This document shows, piece after piece, positions 46,104 to 57,920 of a stretch of 64,000 nucleotides of DNA. Positions within the stretch are counted from its first letter, which is position 1, and the number at the start of each line of letters is the position of its first letter. The notes under the pieces were generated by a model. That model saw only the letters and a list, made by a program, of their open reading frames with translations. It was not told the origin of the DNA and ran no database searches. Source of the stretch: Macquaria australasica (Eukaryota > Chordata > Actinopteri > Centrarchiformes > Percichthyidae); contig SEMN01000125.1 of NCBI GenBank assembly GCA_005408345.1, forward strand, positions 992,001-1,056,000. Reading direction: 5' to 3'. The position numbers and the translations under genes were made by a program.

Positions 46104-47045
46104 ACTGTATTATTTCAACTTAAAAGCTGACAGTCAGCAAATACAGGGCAGTCACATATATATTATACACTGTACGGTATAACTTACAATATGGTTTATT
46201 TCAGTGGTTACTCATATTGTAACAACTACTGCTTTGTTAACTTCATGAAGGCTACATGCTGAACAGCCAAAGTGAAAAGTCCTCTTCAAATCATCCTATC
46301 ATCTGTCTTATGGTTTGTGGGGTGTAAAAACTATTCACAAAACAGAAATGGGAAAAAAACAGGAGATTTTTCTATTTAACTGCCTCCTGCCACAGTGTGT
46401 GGTTTATCATTACAATACCGCAGGGGATTAGACAAAAGCGGCCCTTTTACTAATGGACTGCTTTTTACTGCTATCCTGATTCAGTCAAACACACAGTGCT
46501 TGGCGGCAACCAAACAGCCAATTCACTAACTGAATACCAAACAGGCTGGCCATTGAGTAGACAGCCTGTCAGGCAAAAACACTGACCAGAAATGTGTGGC
46601 TGAACGTGTCCCAGTGGCTTGGCAGACTATTTTGAACTACACACATGGATTGAATGGACTGGGTGTTGCAGACGCCACCAAAAAAAGTCCACCATTCTTT
46701 GTCAATCCTGCAATAATATTGAAACCTCCTCTGCAGATTATTGTGATAAATATAAAAGAGATAAAACACTAGTCTGTTAATCTGCCAGAACATTCTTAGA
46801 AACTTCTAAGAGCTGACGAGGGACAGTAATTTGATTTCTACATTTGCCATCTTCCTTACTAATAGCTGCCATGTGGTAAACTCCCAAATCTTTCATAAAT
46901 AATATTTGAAAAATCTGTTACTGCATGATTATGGTGTATCAGTGGAGGAAGTCTGCCTTCTATGATCAAATGCAAGACAGGTGTGCTTCCTCTCACTGAA
47001 CTGGGCGCTCTGCAAAAGTGACAACTTTTTAAGTGGGATAGCAGG
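46104..47045. other. unique non-coding stretch
   Basis: No gene or repeat is recognised. ORFs of up to 74 codons have no domain. Confidence 0.4.
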
Positions 47046-47200
47046 TAGGGATGCACGGATATGATTCACCGGATTGGTATCGGCACAGACACTGACCTCA
47101 TTAAATGGATCAGGTTTCGGCATAACATACCAATTAACCACCATTTCAGAGTCAATTAAATTATAAAATTGAGTTTTTTTGCAGTCAGTTACATTAATTC
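47046..47200 (+). mobile_element. 5' end of a TAGGGATGCACCGAT-family hAT-like MITE
   Basis: It starts tagggatgcacggatatg and continues 'ttggtatcggcacagacactg' and 'ggatcaggtttcggcataac', the typical start and GGTATCGGC-rich interior of this fish family. The far end was not found. Related fragments lie at 26337 and 56690. Confidence 0.6.
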
Positions 47201-48059
47201 AGTCATAACAAATCACTGTCTGTGTTATTGTTGGGTACTTTATTCCATTTTATTTTTGTATTACTTTTAATTGTCTGATTTTATTTGCATCATTGCCGTC
47301 CTGAAATTTTTTAACTTTGTAAACTTTGATCTGAAAAGTGCTGTATAATTATTATAGTTTATTATGTTGCTGTATAACTTCAGCTCATTTAGAATTCTAG
47401 TGTTATGAGTCCTAAGAAAGACAAAAAAAAAATGAATACAACGGACCAATTATCAGGGCTCTACATTGTGCATTCATTCCTGTTTATGTATCTCTGATTG
47501 TGTCCTGCGTATGAACCTTCTCAGCCTCTCAGGTCATCTGGTAGCAGTCTGCTACTTGTTACCTGAACCACACAAAACATCAAGAAGTGGCATTAACTTC
47601 TTGTAAATGAAACACAGAGCTGGAACAAACACCTAGAGGATAAAGACTTTAAACCTTTCACCTTTTCACCTTTAAAAGCAGCTTCACAAAGACGATATGT
47701 TCTCTACCTCAGTCTGAGTCTTAGACCATTACCCACTCTGAACATGCACTCTGCACTTGTTTCTTCTTATTTCTCTGTGGAGTCATCTTTTATTTCTTCT
47801 ATCTGTTTAAATTTGTCTTATGATGTATTATTTACGTTTACATCTTTTATGCAGTATGAATATCACTTAAATTGTCTGTGTTTGTGTTATGTGTTGTGTA
47901 AATAAATTTGCCTTTTGAGAAAGACTGAGCCAGTGAAGTCTTGATCTTCCGCAGGAATTTAACAGCGCCCACGCACGAGACAGACTACAGTAGGGACTTT
48001 GTTCAGACACTGGAGTGACTGCATAAACAAATCTGACATCTCACCAGGTTAAACCCTTC
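47201..48059. other. non-coding stretch with repeat tails
   Basis: At 47300-47355 'actttgtaaactttgatctgaaaagtgctgtataa' resembles the tail at 39270. A further AATAAA-type tail occurs at 47880-47905. No gene is seen. Confidence 0.4.
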
Positions 48060-48450
48060 AGGGAGACTTAGTGACAACCGTTTCCCATTCCTGTCATGAT
48101 TAAATCAATATTATTACCGTGGGTGAGTCAGAAAGCTTTACAAAAGGGCACCAAGGGTGGGGGAATGTGAGTAATCGAATGGCAAGTCCTTCCCATTTTG
48201 ATTTTGTGGTAATCATCAACGGTGTCACATCAAGAGAGCATTAAGCAGCTAAATCCTCCTCCTAAATAATTGACTACATCTCCAGATACAAAAGCAACAG
48301 CCCTCCGCCCATGACAGACATTCAAGCTGACAGAATTAGATGCCTCCAGAGAGCTACTCCCACCATCGGTGCAGGGAGAAACGCACAGAGAACAAAGTGT
48401 TTCCAGTGTCAGACATGAAACCATCTTGTTCTGTGGTGTCGGCAATGTCT
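48060..48450. promoter_or_regulatory. candidate cis-regulatory block
   Basis: Repeat-free sequence of mixed composition with 'catgattaaatcaatattatt' (homeodomain-like) and 'ggtgagtcag' (AP-1-like). The short minus ORF at 48230-48445 has no domain. Low-confidence inference from texture. Confidence 0.22.
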
Positions 48451-48980
48451 GTCTTACTATAATACACTCAGTGCTGCTGATTTACCCCCAATATTTCTGC
48501 TTTCACGCATTTTCACAATGACATCAGAGAACTTCAGAGAAGAGCAGTGCCAGGCAGATAGCTGGAAAAGAGCACCGATTTTAAGCCAAAATAATATATT
48601 CAGCCTTGTGTACTATCAGGTTGTGCTGAACGCCTCCATCCTCTGAGTTTCTGTGGATAGGTTCAGTCAGCTGAACGCCTACAATGTAAATTGGATTTGT
48701 GTGTGTTTACACAGTATAATATTATTGAGTATTCTTGAAACACCTGGTCAACGCCTCTCTTCTGCACTAGAAGTTTGTTTCTGTATTTCAGGGTTTCACA
48801 AACATATACAGTGGCCGGATCAAACAACAGGAATACCACTACAATCCACAGCCCTACAATAACACTTTTATAGCAAGTTTATAATGTTCAATTTTTACTG
48901 TGTAAGAAAGATGTAACTCTGTGATGATGTTTGAGGCAGTAGTTTGTGGTGTTGTTGAATACGTTTGCGTCATACAGTAT

Positions 48981-49640
48981 TTAAAGGACCATTCCACCAA
49001 TTTTTCTAATCAAAAAAGAGTTAACTAGTCATGGGGACAGAGGACATTATACAACTGTTTTCACAGGCTGAGAAGCCTGCTTCTGAAGGGAGCTTTGTCG
49101 AGTCTGAAAAAATCTCTCCTTAGGCTTGGAGACTACAAATGGAGACTACAAAACAACCTATGTTTACGTTCAAGTGACAAAGCCCTCTTGCGGCCGTAGT
49201 AATTATGACAGGAGCAAAGGAGGATGTGAGGTGATGTTGTTATAGAGCGACAAAATCTGTGAGGAGGTCGGAGTGGATGGGTCAACAAAACATCAGACAC
49301 GGGAGACCGCTGTTCGTTTCCCGTTTCCAAGAAAGTCAACGTTGTTTTTTTTAAAGCATGACCAGGATTGTTCCCAAACCTTAACCACATGGTTATTACT
49401 ATAACCATGATAACAAATCCCCCTATAACCCCAACAAAGTAGTCATTTTAACCCAAACCCTGGTGTTTCCCTAACTAAGTCGTTTTCGTGCCTAACCCTA
49501 CCAAAACCTTAGTCATAGTGTTGTCACATCATAAAACACATTTATATCTATGTGTCGTTCTAGAGGGCATGGACAAATGTTTCTGTTTAATTTGGAGGAC
49601 TTGTTGAGCAAAAGACACTTTCAAGTTGCATTACGTGAAG
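48981..49640 (+). mobile_element. repeat starting TTAAAGGACC (Kolobok-like 5' end) followed by CCTAACCC-type repeat
   Basis: TTAA (48981-48984) followed by aggaccattccacc is the start of a TTAA-flanked element. After about 150 bp come 'gccctcttgcggccgtagtaattatgacaggagcaaaggagg' and a series of 'accataaccatgataac / cctaacccta' words typical of a dispersed fish repeat. The partner end is not visible, and the two parts may be different insertions. The CCTAACCC words do not form a regular telomeric array. Confidence 0.5.
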
Positions 49641-50766
49641 TTTAGGATGCAGGGCTCTTGGAGACCATACAAACAACAAGTAAAAAGATATCTCTTCTGC
49701 ATCAATTTTGACCACAGAAGTGCAATATTAATTTGCTGGATGTAAGTGATCCTGTAGTTTTGTCCACTCTCTATGTTAGTGTTGAGGTGTTGATAACGGC
49801 ACATAGCATGGGATAATGTTGAGAAAGACACGTACACCATTTACAATGTAAAAATCATAGTAGTTTAATTCACAAAAACATATTAAGCCACATTACAAAT
49901 GTGTCGGATTCAGAAATACAGATTGATCAACTTATGTCATAGTCTCTGAAATCTTCCTAGTTTTATGAAACATTTGGCAGTCATTTGAAACATGCTTGAG
50001 AATAGTGAACCATCTTCCACTCCACACCATGTTTTTCTTAACGCAAATTTACATTAATCTACCTTTCATATCTGGATAAAAGAAAACACTGCTTACAGCA
50101 GCAGCTCTCTACCACACTTTCATTTCCCGCCACTGCGTCTGATTAAGAATAAATAACCCTTACGCTCGAGATGGGTCATCAAGCCGGCTGGCACATTTAG
50201 CCTCTCAGCATAGCTTGCATATTTACCATGTTCAGCTCTCTAAATGTAAAATAGTGGTACTTGGGTTTGATGCAAATCCTCACACAGATGTTCTGAAATT
50301 CAAATTGTTTCTGGGGGCACATGTGGATATTCAGTTTATGTAAGATTCCATCTGGCCCACATTTCTTTCTGACATTGTACAGCAAACAGCAACTATTTTT
50401 AAGAAAAGCCTCTGTTTGAGCATCCAAGCATTGAAAACATTGAAGTGCAATTTAGCGGATACTTTGCTTGGTTTTGTGCCAAACTGATGACAGGTTCTGT
50501 CTGGATTTAGGAATGAAGTCACAACAGTGTCTGCAAGACAATGGGAGATTAATGCAGTAATAGACTATAATTTCTAGGACAATATGTCCTCCTCTGTCAT
50601 CCCTGTTTCCTCAGCCTTGCTTGTGTCCCACAGCAGGAGGCAATCCACCTTCTTTACGGTCTGACCAGCTGAGTGAGGCTGAGGAAAGTGCTGAGCATGC
50701 CAGTAAAGCTGTCATACAGCTCTTGTCAAGCTGAATTAATCTTGTGTTTGTATTCAGCTGGGGATC

Positions 50767-50773
<7 letters not shown>
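49641..50773. other. unique non-coding stretch
   Basis: No gene or repeat is recognised. The overlapping minus ORFs at 50197-50522 have no domain. Confidence 0.4.

Positions 50774-50821
<48 letters not shown>
50774..50821. repeat. (GT)n microsatellite
   Basis: About 24 uninterrupted GT units. The overlapping Cys-Val/Thr-His ORFs are artefacts. Confidence 0.97.
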
Positions 50822-50823
<2 letters not shown>

Positions 50824-52939
50824 ACAGTAAAACCTCACCATGCCACACACAGCCACAACTGGTGCTCAGTGCATGTCTACTTTTATGTCCCGTTCAATCC
50901 CATAAAGATGACACACTACACAACACACAACTTGTTTTATTATGTGCCGGCAGGGCCATGTAATGTACCGAGGGGAACTGAGTTTCTCCTGGAATCAAAG
51001 AAGCTAACGAGCTGTAATTCACTTCATGCTCCTCAAGCACAGCACAGAAAACTCCCACCGCCTTAAAGAATCTATATATGGGATCAAACCGACACTACAC
51101 CTTCACAGAGGTCGATGCTCAGCAGTGTTGAGATGAGGTGTTTCATGATGGGCTTACCTTGTGTCAGACGTCAGATCCCATGTGGAGAATTCATGATCGT
51201 CAAGGTTAGTGACCACCTTGGCCGTCCCTGGCCAGGCGATGTGACGTTTGATGGAAACCAGCTCGTGACCGGCCTCCCGTGTGAGGTCACGGCTGCAGCA
51301 GGTACCCATCCTTCCACAACAAAGGACCTCTTTGCTGGATGATTAGAGACTTTATTTCTCTGAAACCTCCCTTGTAGTTGCTAGGCACTCTTGATTTAGA
51401 GGGCCAGAGCAAAGCAGATCACTGAAGACATGTTGAGGCTTTCTCTTTCACTGTTTTCAGATGTTTAAACATTGTCTCTTCTCTTCATGCTCTTCTCTCT
51501 GTCCCTTCCTTTACACTGTCCCAACCAGTGTCACCCCTTCTTCCCCTGTCCTCTCCGTCTCCGACCAAGTACTCACATGATTTCTCTCTCACCAGGCTGC
51601 ATTGCTAATGTTTTGGTGGCCTGGCCCTGGCAGCCTCGCCCTCCTCCCTTACTCTGACAGAAGTGTTACTGTCTCCCACGACCAGCCAGACTTTAAGAGA
51701 CACAACATTGTATTAACCATCTTATTGTTTCTCTCCCTCGCTGTTTGCATCTGGTCCTTCAATCCCTTTCTTTGTGTCCGTCCTCCTTTGCTCAGTGTTG
51801 AACACAGATGGAGCACCCCGCACTTTCCACTCCCAAGCTTTCCTTTTGGTCCACAGACAACAGTCATGTAGAGAAGAGCGAGACGGGCTGGTCCTACGCT
51901 GTCGAGATGTGTGGGCTTGTCAAGTGGAGAAATTCAACAAGTGCAGCAAGCTGTTGGTGCATGTTTCCATATGTAGGCTCTACATTTCATGCAATTTTCC
52001 ATATCTAAAGTTTTTGTTTTAATAGCACGTCATGTGCTGCTATACCACGTGATCTGGTACACAACTGTATGGATCTTGCAAAGAGGCTGTTTTAGATGAA
52101 GTTTTTGATCCTTTCGATCCTAAAATTTCAGAATTCTGTGCTTTTTAATTAAATTGCAATTTCTTTACGGCTTTTCTACCCTTTACTGCCTATTTTCTGG
52201 TAATATATACTGACTACACTATGCTGTTTCCTGATATGGATTTGATGATTCAGCCATGTCTTTGACTGCACAAATCTTGTTGATTTGTTTACTGCCATGC
52301 TTCCTTCATGAACTGTGAGACTGTCTCATGCTCATCGCTCATAGTTTGACTTGTATTCACAAGTGTTGCGCAACTGCTATTTTGAGAACCAGATAAAAAC
52401 AGGAAAATTGAACCAGGGAAAAATCAAAGGATGGAGGAAAAACAGATAATACAAGGGAGCAGTCAATGGTGTGCAAAGAAGAGGTGACTTTAATCCCTTT
52501 GAGAGGTGAGAGGCTGCAACAATTGTTCAAGGCCACAGGAAGCAAGGCTGAATAGACAAAGGACACTTGGCTGGGAAAAAAAAAAGACTTGCACATCATA
52601 AAATTCAGGTAACTCGTCAAAGGATTCATTTCATAGGCTCCATGGTTCGCAAACGTACTCCATGTGTAACAGGAACACAGAGAGAAAATGCCATATGCTG
52701 AGGCTGATGATACCCTCAAGGAAATCTCCTAATCATAGATCACCCGACGCGAGGCAGAGGCTATCATTTTGTTATTTCTTCTTCAAAGTTATACGCTTGC
52801 TTTGGAAAGGCTTTCTCACAAATAAAAAAATCTTCTTCTACCAGCTGTTTAGTGGCAAGACACTACCAGCATGTAACACAATAGCATCAGTAGATCAACT
52901 TCTCCTTTTCCCAATATCAGAAGGGTGAACATGGCTAGT
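50822..52939. other. non-coding stretch with a GC-rich, splice-site-rich patch
   Basis: Between 51100 and 51900 the DNA is GC- and pyrimidine-rich and has frames open on both strands, for example 51115-51342 plus and an antisense frame over 51172-51335 that ends at a donor-like acaag|gtaagc. Pyrimidine tracts ending in CAG lie near 51597 and 51849. No frame gives a protein family I know, and the two strands compete, so no exon is called. The remainder is featureless. Confidence 0.35.
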
Positions 52940-53032
52940 AAACTCAAAAAGGCTTTCCCAGCTGAACTTGACAACAGTCCAAACAGTTATGATCCAGAGC
53001 AGAACTCTGTACAGGCACGATCGCGATGCTGT

Positions 53033-53275
53033 TTAAGAGGAGGAGTTGTGGAAGAAGAGAATCACATCCATAGATGGTTTTTGGCACCGTCCTCCTAGCG
53101 CCTTTTTTTTTGTTTTTGTCAGAATAGCACTGCAATCTCTACACTGTATGTAGCCAGTGAGGTTTTTATCTCTTGTCACAGAAAACTCATAATGTTTCCA
53201 CAATGCAATAGCGTTCCCCGAATCATTGGGATTAGAAGCTCCCCTTTTGAAAGGTTTTGCTTTAATTTTTTCCAT
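53033..53275 (-). pseudogene. hAT-type transposase relic (BED zinc-finger fragment)
   Basis: The minus-strand frame (80 codons) reads a basic start (MEKIKAKPFKRG), then WKHYEFSV and YIQCRDCSAIL, followed by a lysine-rich turn. This is the W-x2-[HY]-x-F .. C-x2-C pattern that begins a BED zinc finger, found at the N-terminus of hAT transposases and genes derived from them. The second half, with the His and His/Cys ligands and the catalytic core, is missing or frameshifted; the next recognisable words (RCQKPS) are shifted relative to a normal finger. GGGACCCGTCAGGTTCGGG-type sequence nearby (about 53355-53375) resembles a hAT element flank. I read it as a dead fragment; no start or promoter is credible. 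Confidence 0.55.
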
Positions 53276-54299
53276 TACTGACCGCTAGCTCACCAGGCTA
53301 ATGCAACGCAAGCTTTACACAGTAAAACGGCCAAACATATGACCCGTTGTTGGGACCCGTCAGGTTCGGGTCAGGTTGCTGAACTTTAGCCTGGGTTCTT
53401 ATGGTGAGTGGACGGAGAAAGGTCTAACTTAATCCAAAAGTGTATGAACTGACTTCTTTTTATAACGTATTCCTCTCCTGAGAATAAAATTTGTGTTGCA
53501 CCTTCTTATTGATAATTGTATCATGATGGTGTTGAGGCAGGTATAACCATAGCGACCAAACAGGCAGTAGGGCAGGTATATATAGATGGGAGGTAGAAGC
53601 TCCATCCTTTCATCTCCCCAGATATCTGTGCTTCGTGCTCATGATCACAATACGTCTGCTTTTAGTATTGTGATCACTGTACTGTCAGAACCCTTTTACA
53701 ATTTTAAATAAAAGATTAAGGCTGATAGTGAGCATACAGGAAGCAGTGAGTCATTCTCTGAAATCTAAAATAACTGTTGATAAATTACACTGAGGGGAAA
53801 TAACACAGAGAACTCTGCTTTCTCCCTTAACACGCAGGAGTTTGACAGAAACCTTGTCGTGCACACAAATCTGCATTTTTTTACAACGTGATTGACATTT
53901 AAATAGATGGTGTGTGAATGACAAACTTCCCTTTGTATTGATGTGCAGGAGTGACATTTATTTAAGTACAATTTGTCACAGAAACTTAACTTTCCCAAAT
54001 ATTTAAAGTGGTCTACCTTTTTTAATTTTTGTTCTAAATGAAAGAAAGAAGCCTTTCAGCTTTTGAACTCTGCGCTATTACACGCTAATTATGACGAAGA
54101 AAAGAGGGACGAGTGAGAAGGTCAAGTGTGTTTAGAACAAGTAAAATGTTACTTTATGATGATCACAACAGGTTAACAGCATCAGTGATTGAAGCTAGAA
54201 GTTTTGCCAAATCTTAGAGTTATCAAAAGTAAAAAGTAATAATTTGTAGGAATAGGTGTTTCTCTGTGGCGTTGTCTTTTTAAAACTGTTCACATGCAT
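53276..54299. other. non-coding stretch
   Basis: No gene is seen. The first 120 bp may still belong to the transposon relic. Confidence 0.35.
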
Positions 54300-54660
54300 A
54301 TAAATCATTTTGTTGTGTTTCTTTTCAATAATGCATTCATAAGCTCTCTGATGAGGCTGGAGGGCTCTTAATTATTTTCTGATTAGCTTTTTGGATGCGA
54401 GTGGCTATTTGTCTAGTACCAAACAACTTCCTCTGTTTATCTATTTGTTCATGAAAAGAAGAAAAACATATCTGCACGGCACATTACAGCAGTGCAGTCT
54501 GTCGCCCTAACGCTGTCTGTGCTTCCGATCCTTCATATTCCCAAAGAGCATCGTGATAAACCACATATCAGCCTGACAGATCTGTGCTGCACTCAGATCC
54601 TTTGTGAGAATCTGTGGATTAATACTGCAGCCTCGGGGCAAGGTTAAATATTCAAGACAT
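54300..54660. promoter_or_regulatory. candidate cis-regulatory block
   Basis: 'caataatgcattcataagc', 'ctcttaattattttctgattagc' and following mixed words form a repeat-free block with a homeodomain TTAATTA core (near 54367). Low-confidence inference from texture only. Confidence 0.22.
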
Positions 54661-56023
54661 CCATTTTCAGACTAACTTCCAAGATGGTATTGAACACACA
54701 CACACACGCATGTGGTGTACTGAAATGGCCCCAAAGAGTAATCACTGTATCTATAACAGTGTGAGGAGACAAAGAGGTAGAGGAAGACAAGAGGGGGAGA
54801 TGTCTCCAAAAATAATGCCTCAGTTTGAAGAGGATTATAAGAACACAACGAGAGTGATGAAATATCAGCTATGTTGATTAATGTACATTAATTTGTCCCT
54901 TTTCAAATAAAGAATCAATTAAATTCAATTAAAATTCACCTTGTCATTACAGCTTTATCTGAGGTGAATTTCATACAGTGTGAGGAGGGTTCAAGAAAAG
55001 AGGGACAGTCTGGTATCTTGGTGGTTGAAACAGCCACCAGTGACTAAAACACCAGACCGAAGATGAAAGCTTTCACCAAACCAGCTGTCACTACACTATT
55101 AGGCCCCAGTCTGGCCATGTGTATCTGCCTGTAGCTGTCTCTCAGACGTGAGGAGAAATCATTGGACTGTTTCATTAGGGATGACAATTTTCAGTCATTT
55201 CACAGATCAAATAATCACATTGTCTATTTGATTTCAGATTGATTACATGTGTGGGGGAAGAACTCGATTTTTAGAGATGTGTCAACACCATTTTTCCATC
55301 AGAAGGTTTTAATGCTAAGCCTGCCTGCTGTCAGTGAGTACAAACTAAGAGTGCCAGATGTGTTTCAATGAAATTAATTCTTAACTCACAAATGTAATTC
55401 CTGAGAAAACTGCACAAAAAGTGTACCATGTGGTCACAGCGATGTACTGTTAAGTTTGATGTGTTGTTGCCTTTGATTTACAGTCTTTTTTTACATTTTT
55501 AACAGATTCTTATAGTTTGCCATCGTCGCATTTATCGCAAAACAAAGCATCAACATGCTTCAGACTAAATCCTCATTTACAGAAAAGGTTACATTCTCTT
55601 ATTCCTGTCTGTCAACAAAACAACAAACTACTATACTATAACATGTGCCATTCTCACCACTGTATGTCATGTAAACTTAACACCCTGTCACACAGACATT
55701 TGTTAATAATACTACTTGAAGAACATGTAATTACATTTCAACGACAAGAAATGAATGGTGAAAAAACTGCAGTCCTATTTTTTCAGGTATAGCTGAAATA
55801 CACACCACAGTCTAGCTCGAATTTCAAGATTATTTGTTATATTAAGTGTGGAATAATAAGTGAGTTATCGTAAGTTTTACCTTAAATGAAACTGGTAAAG
55901 AGATGTATTAAATGTGATTTTTGAGGTCAGCTCTGAAGTTTACTTTCAGTAAAAGAAGCCTTTCAAGTTAAGCATTTTCTCATTTATCTGAGTTTGTCCA
56001 GTACTATGAAAGAAAAATGTGTT

Positions 56024-56030
<7 letters not shown>
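54661..56030. other. unique non-coding stretch
   Basis: No gene or transposon is recognised. A short CA tract lies at 54695-54710. ORFs have no domain. Confidence 0.4.

Positions 56031-56083
<53 letters not shown>
56031..56083. repeat. (CA)n microsatellite
   Basis: About 26 uninterrupted AC units. Confidence 0.98.
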
Positions 56084-56086
<3 letters not shown>

Positions 56087-56689
56087 CTGTTGATAAATCA
56101 TTAGCCAGCGGTGATGCTGACTGAGTCCCTGTGGGGTTTCAGTATGAATACAGTGAGTCAGGCGTGAACACTGACTCACTGCTCTCATCTCACTTCTTAC
56201 CTACACTTAACAGCCCTCCTTGATACCTTCAGCTGCACCTCACAGCGTTAAATTCAAATTTGTGACTGTTTTTTTTTTAAGCTTTTTAAGATCAGAAACT
56301 TTCTCAAAACTTCACCCATACTTCTAAAACAACGGCAGTTGTTTACCCAGAAAATCATATCGTCAGTGATCTGAAAAACAACAGTTCAACCTTACTTTTG
56401 CAATCTTGTTATCAAAAACCTGGCTGCTTTGGCTCATTTACTAAGATTTCCAGTGCTGAAAATGTGAGTCAACACTGGTATCTGGTGAGATTATACAGTG
56501 ATTTAGAATTTTGGATAATTGTGCTAATATCAGTTCCCGATATGATACCAGCGCTCTCTTTTCCGAAAATGTGTACACCTCACTGTGTGGCATTATTAAA
56601 CCTTTTTATGCAAAGTTACACAAGGTCAGGGATTGCTGTGACACTAAAATTTGAGATGGCGGCCCGCTGTTAATTGTCATTGATAGCGA

Positions 56690-56805
56690 AAAAGCTGAAT
56701 TTTATAGTGACACTGACAAAGAATCTGTATTAAATGTGGATTGTCTGGCCAATACCTGCTCTTTTTAATAAGGTCAGTATCAGATCGGTGATTCCCCACT
56801 TCCCA
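56690..56805 (-). mobile_element. fragment of TAGGGATGCACCGAT-family MITE
   Basis: In reverse complement it reads gggaatcaccgatctgatac then 'tattggccag', matching the family start seen at 47046. Only the end portion is clear. The similarity may extend left to about 56480. Confidence 0.45.
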
Positions 56806-57119
56806 TTCATGAGCACTGCCCATCGTGTTAAACGGAGCACCTGGACAAGCAGCAGACTTCCCTGCAGCATCAACTGAACCCACTTTCTGTGGAGGTTGGC
56901 GAGTGTTTTGTCACTGCACCCCAACAATACATCTTTGGTCTTTTTTTCACACTTTGAAAAGGTGATAATGTGTCAAAGTTGATATCTGGGGAGGATTTCA
57001 CCGTTGAACTTTTTCCTGATATATAATCAACATGGATTTAAGGACATTTTAGTACAGTTAAAAATGAAATGAATGCTCCAATATGGCTGTATGTCAGTTA
57101 AGGCCTCATTAGCATACAG

Positions 57120-57555
57120 TATAATCGGTTGATTATTGTTTCAATATCGTTTAGACTATAAAATGTTTAAAGATCGTGAAAAATGCCCATCACAAGTTCC
57201 CAGAGCCCAGGGTGATGTCTTCAGATGTCTTGTGCCAATGTTTAACGTTAAGGTTTTCGGCTAACTTTCCTTCATCAGGGCAACAGTCAGTCAAAAACAT
57301 TTGAATAAAGCATGGTGTACTAAAGATGCGACGTAATATAGTTTTGATGATTGTCAGACCAAAAGTCCAAAATCTAAAGATATTCATTTAAAAATTATAG
57401 AAAACATAGAAAAGCAGCGACTCCTCACAATGGAGAAGCTGAAAGCAGAGCATGTTTGACCTTTTGGCTTGATGAGATGACTTCAGTGATTCATAAATTA
57501 TCAAAATTGTTGGCAATTAATTTTCTGTAGACTGACTAATCAACTAATTATTTGA
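57120..57555 (-). mobile_element. MITE, TAGGGCTGCAACTAACG family (copy 6), interrupted
   Basis: The family landmarks 'gtgaaaaatgcccatcacaa', 'cccagagcccagggtgatgtcttcagatg', 'ccaaaagtccaaaatctaaagatattc' and 'gactaatcaactaattatttga' are in order. Between 57232 and about 57342 an unrelated 105-110 bp segment splits the copy. It contains 'ttttcggctaactttccttcatcagggcaac', whose complement (ctgatgaaggaaagttagccgaaaa) recalls a dispersed LINE-like 3' tail. Confidence 0.65.
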
Positions 57556-57805
57556 GGACTAATGGCAATACTTCTATTATTAAATGTTAAAACTGTAATC
57601 GTGATACAGAGCTGTAAATTAAAACCTTAGTCATGGTTTTGAGAACTGATTGGAAGAAGGACTCAATTGCCTCACACTCTCTTGACCTCTGAGAGGACCG
57701 GAAAAATAAAAGAGAAAGAAAGTGGAAGCTGGGAGGTGAAGGTGCAGCAAGAGACATAAAACAGCAGAGAAAGAGTGAAGGAACATGACCGACATCTGAC
57801 TCACT

Positions 57806-57845
57806 AACATAGAGAGAGAGAGTGTGAGAAAGAGAGAGTGAGAAG
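57806..57845. repeat. degenerate (GA)n/(GTGA)n tract
   Basis: Interrupted GA tract gagagagagagtgtgagaaagagagagtgag. The minus ORFs at 57587-57972 are read across it. Confidence 0.85.
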
Positions 57846-57887
57846 CAGAGCATGGAGGAGAGAGAGTAAGAAATTTGGGCAAAATTG

Positions 57888-57920
57888 GGCAGCTTCTTTC
57901 TAAGTAAGAAAGAAGCTGCC
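57888..57920. repeat. perfect 14-bp hairpin, 5-nt loop
   Basis: ggcagcttctttct (57888-57901) pairs perfectly with agaaagaagctgcc (57907-57920) around aagta, with one further G-T pair possible outside (57887/57921). It does not sit in a transposon I recognise. Confidence 0.95.

Noticed and set aside
49380..49510. Telomere-like CCTAACCC words
   Set aside because: The words are irregular and occur inside a dispersed repeat; not an interstitial telomeric array.
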